Part shown: positions 11,292 to 23,254 of the stretch, piece after piece
How the letters are laid out: each line of letters starts with the position of its first letter
Position numbering within the stretch: position 1 is the stretch's first letter
Source: Amoebidium appalachense
Taxonomy: Eukaryota > Ichthyosporea
Reading direction: 5' to 3'
DNA: 64,000 nt
Assembly: GCA_963693365.1 (NCBI GenBank)
Contig: CAVNZM010000011.1
Coordinates: forward strand, 434,001-498,000
Made by a program: the position numbers and the translations under genes
Notes under the pieces: model-generated
The model's database searches: none
What the model was told of the DNA's origin: nothing
What the model saw: only the letters and a program-made list of their open reading frames with translations

Positions 11292-11596
11292 GTAACTTAG
11301 AGGTTTCTCTGTGAGACTTTATTATTTGCTGACTTACATTGACTGGCCCACCGGGACCTTTATATACTTGTGGTCTGGCTCACTGGAATGTTACATACTA
11401 TTCCCGATTGGTCTACCCGCCGCTATGGATCTAGTCGCTACCAATCAGAACACTCCAACAAAATCTTCTAGACTCCTCTAGATCTATCCTGATCTATCGT
11501 GAACCTATCCACCAGTTTATCCCGAATATCTCGAATATTCCCGATCACTAGTGCTACGCTAACGCAGGGCATACCGGATGGCTATCCTGTTCGACA
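11291..11596 (-). repeat. 5' LTR of the copia element
   Basis: Near-identical partner of 8028-8333. It should act as promoter for the element. The inner terminal base (11291) differs from the 3' LTR because it is also the first base of the primer-binding site. Confidence 0.95.
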
Positions 11597-11782
11597 AAGA
11601 GCTCTGAAAAAAAAAAACCTCGGAGGGATAATACTATTGTGTAATAGGTATGTAATCAATACAAAGAAAAAATAAACACCCCACATTCTAAAGTTAGCCG
11701 GGTCAAGCCGGGTCACGGGCACGGGTGATCCTGAATTTCCTGTGAGCTGAACCTTGTCAAAGTTTGTACAACTTAAGTTGGC

Positions 11783-14104
11783 ATGATCACAGCTGGCGCG
11801 GCGCCGACGTCCTGCACTGCGACGTTCTGTGTTGGAGAAAGGGAGCAACTGGCAAAAGTTGGTTAACGGTTTCTTTTTGTGGTGAAGAAAGCGGCAGAAG
11901 GCTGTACGGCAGTAACGTGTGCACTGAGCATTCATATGCATGGACAGCCACCGTGCTAAGGCACAGAACAACACCTCCAAGCCAGCCTCCTTGTTCTCCC
12001 TCAGGTTCGCAGCTCTGCTATCCTGTAGAAGATCTTGACCTGGTAGAGTCTATCCAATATGCGGTCCATTATTATACACCGTAGCAGACGGACAGCACTA
12101 TGCACATGATGTGCTTGTGGGTTTTGACGCAGCTCTGTGCCCCCCCCCCCCCCCCCCCTTTTCCGAGGTGTGCCCCTTCCCCCCCTTTCCGCTGTCACAG
12201 CACGGCAGACGTCTTAGCCCCAGATTCTCTGCGAGCGGTAATAGTAAATCACCTTGCAATCCCCCTCCCCCCCTCCCCCCCTCTCCCCCCCTCCCCTCCC
12301 TCCCCCCCTCCCCCCCCCCCCCTCCCCCTCCCCACCTCCTCCCCCGCCAAGGCGCCTCCTCCTCCTACCGGTATCCACAAACCATACCACCAGAATCATG
12401 AAACCAACTCCAAACCTGCAGATCTGATCCACTTTTCGAATCCCACTTTCTAGAACACACGTAGGCCCTATATATAACATCCCCATTCAGGAATAGAAGC
12501 AAGCAATTTTAGCGGCTAACCTCCCAGAAGCCCTGCTCAGGGAAGCACTGCCAGTTATATTCAAACGAGAGGCATCCTGCTTTTTCCTACCGTTTGTAGT
12601 ACCCAGCTGCTCAATGATAAGCACACCGATTTCAGAACACTCGGAGCACTCGAAAGCCAACATCAACACCTGGGACTGAGGTCCATAATTATGCACGGTG
12701 CCATTCAGTTGTTGCCTGACCCCGTCCCCCCCTCCCCCCCTCCCCCTGCTTTTCATAACTCAGTGGCTGCTGAACTTCCCTACAATACTGCTTGGCCTGA
12801 AAACCCCCCTCCCCCCCTCCCCCGTGCACACTCCCCCTCCCACACACACACACCGTGTCACGCACATACCAAAAAAAGAAAAGAAAAAAAAAAGGGTATT
12901 GATGCATACGACACACACACCACTACTGCCACCACGGCCCCACCCACACACACAAAAAAACCAGTCGTCATTTGCTTTCGGCTCCCTGACCCAAGTTGAC
13001 TTTTGCGACTGCACCAGTTATGTACGTCGTTCTAACATCCCCCCTTTCACTAGGTGTGTTAGCAAAGTGGGCTTAGTGATTGCCTGCGCGAAAACCTGCT
13101 TCGAAGTTAAGGAAACGAAACTGTATACTGCCACCGCAAGCTTCAGAATCTGTACACTGTGTAGGCTCACGTGACACTTTGTAGCCTCAGGTGTGGGTGC
13201 ACTTCAACACGCTCTTGCCTATCCTGCCAGTGCCACTCACATCTTCACGAAGAAAAGAGAACATGTCTTAAGACGTTCAGTACCTGGTACACAGGATTAT
13301 GGACACAAAGGAGGCTAGTGGTTGGTGGGTAGACCCATATTCTTTGGCCTTAAGCATAGTGCACAGGTAGCACGGTTGTGAGGCCAAAGGGAAAGTGAGC
13401 CATCAGGCGAGGAAAGAAAGGGGCAAGCGTTGACAGACACATACAGGAACATACACACAGCCAGAGGAGTGCGTGTGCAAGCATCCTCACAAGGAGAGAA
13501 GGGAGCCCCGGAGAGGTGGTGGTGGTGGGGGGGTGGGGGTGGAGAAGGGGCTAGGAGGAGGGGAGGGGGGGAGGGGGGGGGGGGGGGGGGCGGATGAGGG
13601 AGGGAAGAAATGAGCAAAAAGGGGGTGAGGGAGGCGCACGGGAGGCGAAAGACAGCAAGAAAAGGGGCGGGGGGAGGGGGGGGGGGGAGGGGGGGGGGCA
13701 AAGAAGGGACGGAGGCAGGGAAGGAGGGAGGGAGGGGGGGGGAAGGGAAGAGGGAGACAAGAAGGGAGTGGGGGAGGGAGGAGGGGGGGGGGGGGGGGGG
13801 GGAGGGAGAGAGAGAATCGGGCGAAGAGAAAGAAGAGAGGGGGGGGGGGGGGGGGGGAGGGGAGGGGAGGGAGGGAGAGAGAGAGAGAGAAAAAGAGAGA
13901 AGGAGGGAAGGAAAGAGAGAGTTTGTGGGAGGGGGGGAAGGAGGGGGGGGGAGAGGGGGGGGGGGGGGGGGGGGTTGAATGCGTCAAAAAGTACGAAGTA
14001 CACAAGAACAAACGGATAACACGATGCAGACTGCAAACCATACATAAAGAGTATGCATAATAAGCAGAGCCCATCCTCAGGGGGGGCCCACGTCAACCAC
14101 AGTA

Positions 14105-14142
<38 letters not shown>

Positions 14143-14472
14143 GGGGGAAGGGGGAGGCGGGGAGAGCGGGAAGGAGGAAAAATGGGGTAACGAGAATCCC
14201 AGCCTACCTGCTGCCTGATTGCCAAACTCCAAGTTCTAGTGAATTTCTGCATTGTTGAAAGCGTGTGTTATAATATATTGCCTGTGCGCTTTGTGCTCCT
14301 GCCATAGGAGCTGGCTGAAGCCCCAGCATCGTACTGGTGGATCCAGAATAAGCAGGTCATTGGTACCCACCATCGGTACACAGCACACAGCTCGCCAAAC
14401 ATGAAGCTTTATTCACACATCCGTGCATACGCTGTCAATCTTTACTGTCGCCGCAAGCTGAAACCGAAGTAA
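11783..14472 (+). CDS. Unrecognised protein, tentative 6-exon model, 167 aa
   Basis: Tentative exons: 11783-11861, 12005-12080, 12201-12237, 12497-12591, 13054-13105, 14308-14472; phases agree and the total is 504 nt. The best supported part is the last exon: after CCATAG there are 54 open codons ending in TAA, with a protein-like sequence (PASYWWIQNKQVIGTHHRYT, then MKLYSHIRAYAVNLYCRR). Exons 2-4 read YPVEDLDLVESIQYAVHYYT, TADVLAPDSLRA and ANLPEALLREALPVIFKRE, which are also protein-like and phase-compatible. Exons 1 and 5 use weaker donors (GTTAAC, GTTAAG) and could be wrong. I do not recognise a family; there is no signal peptide or clear membrane segment. It ends 390 bp upstream of RPN2 on the same strand. 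Confidence 0.5.
13975..14080 (-). repeat. Dispersed repeat copy A, bounded by G/C runs
   Basis: About 106 bp that is a near-identical inverted copy of 29251-29358, with only a few mismatches. Here it lies between a G run ending at 13974 and another beginning about 14081. On its own forward strand it ends in poly-C. Lies in the last intron of the 11783-14472 model. Confidence 0.85.
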
Positions 14473-14861
14473 CGCTCTATGACACCGTTCAGACTTGGCA
14501 ACGACTGAAGCTGCTCAGTGGCCTGGGCGGCTCAGTAAACACGGTGGGGTTCCGCAAAAATACATGGCTGGCCGCAATATTCAAGGTCTGGACATGTATT
14601 TTCTTAAAAAAAACAGCCCGGTAATTCCGGTCAGTCACAATTTTGTGAGGTTGGGGCGCAATAGGGTCTTTGTTGGGATATTTGTTGTTGCCCGCCACGT
14701 CAGCAGTCAGTCGGATTTTCTTTGCTCCCTCCCTCGTTTCTCTCTTTGCTTTTCTTCGGTTTTCTTGTTGTTTCAAGGCCACTTCTGGCCTGTAGCCCCA
14801 TTTTTCCACCAAGAAACATACATAGGTGGCGGTCGATAGCGCAGGGGCGCGGTGCTACACT

Positions 14862-15649
14862 ATGGTTGAGATAACTTCCGCTGGTAAGTTTATTGTGAGC
14901 ATCTAGAGAGGGCGAGAATGCTAGGCTACGCACACACTCAGGGGGAGTTTTTTATTTGGTTTGGGTTGAAAGGAACTTGTATGCGTACGGATAGGAGTGG
15001 CTGTGGTTAGAAGTGCGTAAGTGGATCTTGGGCGGGAGGGACACAACGAGGTCGCGAGGGGTCAGGGTCGTGACAAGGAGAAGTTTAAGAGGGATGAAGG
15101 TGGTGTGAGGGCAGGAGGGACGGATTGTTAAAGAGGGCAGTTGTGGTAGTGAAAATTCCTCCTAGATCTAGTGGTTGGCACACGGGTAGGACGGGTTTCT
15201 GGTTGGCGGCAGGCTTGAGCGGTGAAGCTGCAGGCACATCACACACATACACCAGAGAGTGACACACAGAGACACACAGACACACACACACAAACACACA
15301 CAAACACACACACACACACACAAACTCACTCATTCACTCACTCACTCACACACACACACGCACACGTACACACACACAGAATTCCATAACTTGCAGGCGT
15401 GCGTGCCTGCAGATCTTGCACGGGCAAACAGGCACACGTTTAACCATGCACTTCATACACATGCACTTAAGAGAGGCATCTGCATAACGGGCTGTGCACC
15501 TATGCACACGTTGCAGGTCACTCGCACGCAAGGACATGCATAGAGACACACAAGTGTGCGCAAACACACACGTACAGAGACACACACACGCGCGCGCACA
15601 CACACACGCACACGCACGCACACACACACATACACGTACAGACAGAATT

Positions 15650-15696
<47 letters not shown>

Positions 15697-15757
15697 GGAG
15701 ACACGTTGCATCCCTCACGGCACTCTTCCCTCCTCACACATTCCTTTCAGACATGTG

Positions 15758-15788
<31 letters not shown>

Positions 15789-17291
15789 CTCTGCACACAC
15801 ACACACACACACACCACATACATGCACGAGCAACAAGTGTGTGTGTTGGCATGGGTCATACGTCTGTGTGCACCTGAGGCATACAAGTGCATGTGCCTAA
15901 GCCCTTTGGCTTGCACGTGCCTGTCCACGTTCGTATTTTTTCGTGCACGTCTACGCGGTATTTGTAGTAGATGTGTTGCAACCTATCGTTGCCATCATAC
16001 ATGGGTTACACGGCGCTTGCAAGCACGACCATTCTCATTCTCTCTCTCCGTGTCGTGCTCCCTTCCTATGCATCAGTCTAACCCCCTCTCCCCTGCCCCT
16101 TTCCAGCGGGTGTGCTTGCGCTTCTGGACGAGCCAGACACGGACCTGCAGGTGTTTGCTTTGGAGCGCCTGGACGAGGTGGTGGACCAGTTCTGGGCCGA
16201 AATAGCAGACCACATCTCAAAGATGTACGTATAGTGTCTGGGGGGGGGTCCATGCCGGTCTGTGTGCGGTCTGCTTTGGTGGTTTGCCATTTGCATTTGT
16301 CATCCTGTGTTCAATCCACCCCCCCCCCCCCCCCCCCCCCCCCTTCCCCCCTCCCATCCCCTGGGCCGGTGAACAGGGGTCAGAGCTCGGGTAGCTCGGG
16401 TACTGTGGATGATTTGGCCTCCTGTGAAAATGGGTTCTTTTATGATGCATCTCTGTTTGTTTGGTTCTTTGACTAATCTGCATGGGGTTGTCCTTCGTTT
16501 TTGTGTAGTCCGTTCTCTGTAACAAACGAACCCCACCCACACCCTTCCCCCGCTTCCCGGGGTTTTGCTGGGGGGCTCCAACCCAAGATATAAACACACG
16601 TAAGAAATACATGCATGCGGGGAGATTAGCTCAAGTAACCTGGGTGTAAGGGTGGTGTGGGGTGTGGGCATGCATGCAGGTTGGGCTGGCAGGGTACACA
16701 GGCTTGGCATGTGCATTTACACACGGCGGTTATGTGGCATCTGACTTCCCCCCCCCCCCTTCCCCCCCCCCCCCCCCCTGCTCCTCCAGTGAGGTACTCT
16801 ACGAGAATGGCTCGTTTTCACACCGGGAGTTGGCATCCCTCATCGTGTCAAAGGTGCATAGTCCCCCCTTAGCTTTTTTTAAACGTGTACCACCCATGTT
16901 CTCTTTTCTCTTCTTCGAAGCATTTCGGTTAAGCTGTCCATTTTTGGAACGTTCGCGTGTGCTTCTGTGTCTTATTTGTACCGTGTACACCCCCCCCCCC
17001 CCTTCCCCATGGGGACCTTTCCTTTGGTTCCAGGCCTTGCATCCACACCAACCCCCCCAGTACCTTCAGATTCTCCTTGTAGGCGGCTATCTGTCCTAAA
17101 ACTCACACAGAGCTGGGATAACTCTGGCTCGAAAGGGCTCGGGCAAGTCCGCTTTTCCACCTAGCCCGTGACTGTTTGACTCTCCAATCTTCTTTATGCT
17201 CTGTCATCCCGATTCCCCCCCTCACCCCTCTAGCAGCAGCAGGATTGCTACTCCCACTAACACCACCACCATCCCCTCGCTCAAAGCACAT

Positions 17292-17342
<51 letters not shown>

Positions 17343-18190
17343 ATACACACACACACACACATACACACACTCCCTCTCTTTCTCCCTTTCTGCCTCTTTC
17401 CCCCACCCTCCTTTCTCCCTCCCCCCTCCCTCTTTCGTTTCCCCCTCCCCCCTCCCCCCCATTTCTGTCTCGCTCTCTGGCTAGTTCTCTCTCTCTCTTT
17501 GTCCCCCTCCCTACCCCCCCCCTTCTCCCTCTCTATCTCCATCTCTCTTTGAACACAACACCTCCCTCCCCCCCCCCTTTCCCCCCGGACCCAGCCTCCC
17601 ACCCATCCACATACCCACATTACACATGTGTCACATGTACACTTGCGCGGACGTATGATTGACACACATCCACACGCACACACATGCACACGCAGGTGTA
17701 CTACCACCTTGGTGAGTTTGATGACTCGCTGACATATGCCCTGGGTGCCGGTACCAAGTTCGATGTCAACCAGAAGTCCCAATACGTCGAGAAGATTATC
17801 TGTATGCCCCCCCCCCCCCCCCCTCCCCCCCTCCGGCCTCACCCATGAAATGTCATGTCTCGGTGTGGCTCTGTCTGCCTGGACTTGCTTAACCTGTCTT
17901 GCGCACAGCCACTGCGTGTTTTCTTGGTTTTTATACGGGACTGCATGCATGTGCATGTACACAGTTATGTGCTCTGTGTGTGTTTGACCGATGCAAGCCG
18001 GGACAGCTGTGCTGGCGCAACCAATGACTGAACAAATGTCCGCATGCATGTACACACATGCACACCCAAGAGCAGACACATACGGACAGGCCGTGTACAC
18101 ACACATACACACACACACACTCTCTCTCTCCCCCCCCCCTCCCCCCCCCCCCCCCCCCCCCCCCCCTCCTCCTCTCTCTCTCTCTCTCTT

Positions 18191-18221
<31 letters not shown>

Positions 18222-18395
18222 CCCTCTTACTAACACACTCACGTTTTCACGCTCACACACTCACACACATACATGCACATGAGCGTGCGGGCACACACTC
18301 TCTCTCTTTCTCTCGCTCGCTCTCTCCATCTCGCTCAACTATTCAGCCACTTATTCACACACGTTCATTCACACACACGCGCGCGCGCGCGCTCA

Positions 18396-18454
<59 letters not shown>

Positions 18455-18455
18455 G

Positions 18456-18528
<73 letters not shown>

Positions 18529-18529
18529 G

Positions 18530-18605
<76 letters not shown>

Positions 18606-19573
18606 CCAAATGCATCGACCAGTACATTGCACAGCGCACGCGGCAAGCGGAGTCAGCGGGCAAGGAGACGGTCACGATCGATGCCCGGTTGGAGAGTATT
18701 GTGGACCACATGTTTGCAGCATGCCTGGCACAGGGGGAGACTAGGCAGGTAGGGGGGCACACGGTGGGGTGCACGTGGACAGGCATTTGTGTGCAGTGAA
18801 ACGTTTGAGTGCGCACGTGGTGTGGGCATAATTGTGTCGTTGGGTGTTGGTGCTGGGACGGTAATAGATGCAACGCATATATTGCTGTCGACACGCAACA
18901 AACTAGGCGTAAATAAACAAATTGACAGAAAAACAAAAGCACGTCGGCAGAGCTTCAAATGGAGCACGAAGCACCTCACATATATGTGTGTATGCGCACA
19001 CAGGCACCACAGCCCCACACATACCATACCACACACATACATGACATAGCCACCACACAGACCCTTCCTTCCCCGTCCCCCCCCCCCCCCCCCCCCCCCC
19101 CTCCCTTTCACGCACACTCACTCCCACCCCCTTCCCCCCAGGCCATCGGCATTGCGCTTGAGGCACGGCGCATCGACATCTTCGAAAAGGCCGTGCGGGG
19201 TGCCGACAACCCACGTCAGATTCTCGGGTATGCGCTGGAGGTGTGCATGACGCTGATACAGAGCAGAGAGTTCCGCAACCAGGTGCTGGGTGTCCTGGTG
19301 GGCCTGTACACGTCCATGGGCACACCGGACCACATCAGTGTGTGCCAGTGTCTCATGTTCCTGGACGACTACAGAGGCGTGGCGGAGAGGCTCACAGCCC
19401 TGGTTCACCAGGGGGAGGTGGGTGATTGATGGGGGGGGGGGGGGAGGGGGAGGGGGGGGGAGGGGGGGGATGGGGGGGCTGGGGAGGATGATGGGTGGGA
19501 TACCACTGAGAAGGAGTGGTGTGGATGGTTTGTGTGTGTGCATTTTGGGGGGGGGGGGGGGGGGGGGAAGGCA

Positions 19574-19605
<32 letters not shown>

Positions 19606-19976
19606 GGGGGGAATGGGGGAGAGATGGTATGCAACTGGGAGTAATTGAGGGAAGGGTTCGTATCCATGTGTTCAACTGCTTGGCGCAGTTGTTGACGAGA
19701 TAGCACGAGGTGGGCACTGGGCTGGGAACCAGCACGGAGTTAGAGATGTTTTGTTCCGACGTGGGGGCATCTGTTTGTCTTGCTGTGCACGTGTGATCAT
19801 ATGTGGTGATATTGGTATCTGACTGTGTGTGCAGGAGGAGACGCTAGTGGCGTACCAGGTGGCCTTTGACGTCTATGAGAGCGGCACCCAGCACTTTGTC
19901 AGCTCACTCAGAGCCGCACTCAGGGCTGGCGTGCCCCCAACAGACGAGGTGAGCAAGGGAAACAACCTGCTGCGCG

Positions 19977-20023
<47 letters not shown>

Positions 20024-20449
20024 ACACGTGTACGCGAGCACACACACACACAAACGACGCACAAACATACACAAACGAGCATGCAGGCGCCTGCCTTGAT
20101 GTGCACTGCACGCATCACCTATCTTGATGCCGACCCGCCCCCCTCCTTCCCCCGTTCCCTTCCCCCCCCCCCCCTTCTCCCCCTATTATGCTGACAGTAC
20201 TACTGCTTCAGACGCGACGACAGCGGCAGGAGCGGCTTGATCTTATTCTAAGCGGGGAGCTGACCATCGGCCTGCACCTTGAGTTTCTGTACCGCAACAA
20301 CCACACAGACCTCACCATCCTCAAAAACACAAAGGTCCGTGCTCTTGCTCCCCGTGGTCTCACACTTGCATAACTATGACGACCCCCCCCCCCCCCCCCC
20401 CCTCCCCTCCGGTGTTCTTCGTTTTTGAAGATAAAATTCAACCCCCCTT

Positions 20450-20488
<39 letters not shown>

Positions 20489-22277
20489 AAAAAAAAAAAG
20501 AAGAAAAACCCACCACCACCACCTGTGTACGTCGTAACCTAACACATTTTAGACCCCCCCCTCCCCCCCCCCCCACCACCACCACCACCCACCCACCCAC
20601 CCACCCACCCACCCACCCCCCTCAAGCACACACAAAAGGGAACGTGCAATCTAAAACAGCATCAGTACTACCCATGCTACCCTTGCCATGCCTGCCATTA
20701 AGCACACAACTAATGTTTCTGCCCTTCAGAATGCGGTGCTGCGCAACAACAGTGTGTGCCACACAGCCACGGTGGTGGCCAATGCCTACATGCATGCAGG
20801 CACCACGGTGCACGAGTTCCTCAAGGAGAACATCGAGTGGCTGGGCCGGGCTGCCAACTGGGCAAAGTTCACCGCCACAGCATCCCTCGGTGTCATTCAC
20901 ATGGTATGTGCCGTTGGAGGGGGGGTTTTGAAGAGGGGGGGGGGGGGGGAGGGGGGAGGGGGGGGGGAGCGCAAAGCCAAGAGAAGACTGTGGTGTGCGT
21001 GGGTGATGGTGGCCGTACCAGTGACACTAGGATCGTGCTGCACGCACATGCCTGCCTGTGCGCTCACAGGCACACAGCCACATGCACGTGACCACGTGAC
21101 TGACCACGCACGTGCAGGGCCACGTGAAGGAGAGCAGGAAGGTCCTGCAGCCCTATCTGCCGACAGGCGGCAGCGGCAGCCCTTACAGCGGCACGTGTTC
21201 CCCCATCCCCTCTTCCCACCGCGCTGCGGCACCTTATCCTCCCCCATCTCTTCACCCCCACCGGTCTTTTAAGCGCACATGCCATCACACCCTTGCCCTG
21301 CACCTCATTCACTAGGTGATCTAATACACGCGCATAGACACTCCTTGGGGACTGTAGCGCACCAGATACCAGCTTGGTGCACCCACAGGGTGACACCACC
21401 ACTGTGGCTGTAGGCATGGTGCTAACATGTGTGTGCAGAGGGTGGCTCACTGTTTGCACTGGGTCTGATCCACGCCAACCACGGCGAGGCCGTCAAGGGG
21501 TACGTGCTTGTCCTTTAACCCCACCAATCCATGCACCCACACACCTACCCACAAACACAGACATGCAACCCCACGATTTAAAACATACACTATACGCCCT
21601 CACCCCCACAAAAACACACATGCACACTGCACCTACAAAGGTAAACATATGCACCCTCGTCCCCACAGACACACACACGCACCCACAACTCGACAACGAC
21701 ACACACATGCATCACCACTCACCCACACACACACAAAGCCACACACATGCACTCCACCTTCATAACACACCCACGTGCACCCCCAGCCCTACACATCCAC
21801 CCCATGCTTGCCGATGTGTGGCCGGGTGAATGGTTATGTGCAGCATGCACACAGTCACGTGCGCCTCTGACCATATATGGCAGGTATCTGATGGAGCAGC
21901 TGCGGTCGTCCACCACGGAGATTCTGCAGCACGGCGCATGCCTGGGCCTGGGCACGGCAACTATGGCCACGGGCGATGACGGTGGGTTGTGTTGGTGTGT
22001 TAAACTTTGCTGCATCCTTTTGTGTGTGCGGTGGTGGTGGGGGGTGCGTGGGGGTGGGGGGGGGGTTGGATGTGGTGCGGGGTTGTTTTGAGGTGGGTGG
22101 CGGATCTGTGGTATATGGAGGGAAAGGGGTGAGGAGGGGGGGGGGGGGGGGGATGTGTTTGTGCTGCATGGCTGTACGTGGGTATTGGTATTTCCTGGTC
22201 TGTTGTGGGTGAAGGAGGGGGAAGGGGTCAATATCAGTTTGTGGTGTGTGGGCACACAAGAGGACGGGGGGGTGCGG

Positions 22278-22316
<39 letters not shown>

Positions 22317-23101
22317 GGGGGAGGGGGGGGGGGGGGAGGGGGGGGATGCCATTGAATTTGTGGTCATGTATCGTGGATGCATAGGTGTGTGGCGCTAAGA
22401 TTGTGGGGGTGCTTGTGTTTCAGCTTAGTTGATCACCCTGAGGCTCGCTGCGTCACTTTCAATCCTTAAACTGACCGTTGAGCGCAACTCGCATATGTGG
22501 TTAGCAAAAAAGAAAATAGGAAGGTAAGCAACTGCTTTAACCGTTGCACAAGACCACGTCTAGCACATCCCTCACCAGCATGCTGACCCTGCCCCCCAGA
22601 CGTGTACGAGGAGCTCAAGAATGTGCTGTACACGGACAGTGCCGTGGCCGGTGAGGCAGCAGGCATAGCCATGGGCCTGGTCATGCTGGGCACGGCCAGT
22701 GCTAAGGCATTGCAGGACATGCTGCAGTATGCCCATGAGACACAGCACGAGAAGATCATCAGGGGTATGTGCGTGGGGGTGTGCGTGGGTGTGGGTGTGG
22801 GTGGGTGGGTTTTTCTTGTGGGGGGGAGGGGAGGAGGAGGAGGGGGGGGGGGGGGGGGGTGATGCCAGGCTGTGGGTGTGTGTGTTGGGTGGAGGGAAAG
22901 GGGTTTAGGGTTTTAGTGGTGGGTAGACGATAGGCATGGTGGTGTGTGGGCCACACGTGCATGCATGTGCACGATTGGTGATGGCATGCAGGGGGCCATG
23001 TGTGCTGACTGTGTGTGCAGGTCTTGCTGTGGGCATATCGCTGATCATGTACGGGAGAGAGGAGGAGGCGGATCAGCTGATCGACACACTCAGCTCGGAC
23101 A

Positions 23102-23181
<80 letters not shown>

Positions 23182-23217
23182 ACGGTGGTGGTTGTGGTGG
23201 TGGTGGTGGTGGTGAAG

Positions 23218-23254
<37 letters not shown>

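Larger units (their letters stand above)
8028..11596 (-). mobile_element. Ty1/copia LTR retrotransposon, internally deleted (non-autonomous)
   Basis: Two LTRs of about 306 bp (8028-8333 and 11291-11596) bound a 2.96-kb interior. The element starts TGTAAC and ends TCGACA on the + strand and is flanked by the 5-bp duplication AAGAG (8023-8027 and 11597-11601), so insertion ends are intact. Domain order Gag, protease, integrase is that of Ty1/copia. The reverse transcriptase and most of RNase H that should follow integrase are absent, which explains the total of 3.57 kb against the usual 5 kb. The LTRs differ at one internal base (the G/A in CCAACAG versus CCAACAA) and at the terminal base, so insertion is recent. 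It sits about 510 bp upstream of galactokinase, in the same orientation. Confidence 0.95.

Noticed and set aside
12487-12756. 89-codon minus-strand frame containing MLAFECSECSEIGVLIIEQLG, resembling a zinc ribbon
   Set aside because: The opposite strand gives better phase-compatible exons at 12497-12591, and no further minus-strand exons complete the domain.
13487-14252. 195- and 233-codon Pro-rich frames on the minus strand and Gly/Arg/Glu-rich frames on the plus strand
   Set aside because: Produced by G/C-run and GGGA-rich low-complexity DNA inside an intron; no conserved motif.
14825-14835. GGTGGCGGT upstream of RPN2 as a proteasome control element (fungal PACE, GGTGGCAAA)
   Set aside because: Only a partial match, single copy, and the factor is known from fungi; could be chance.
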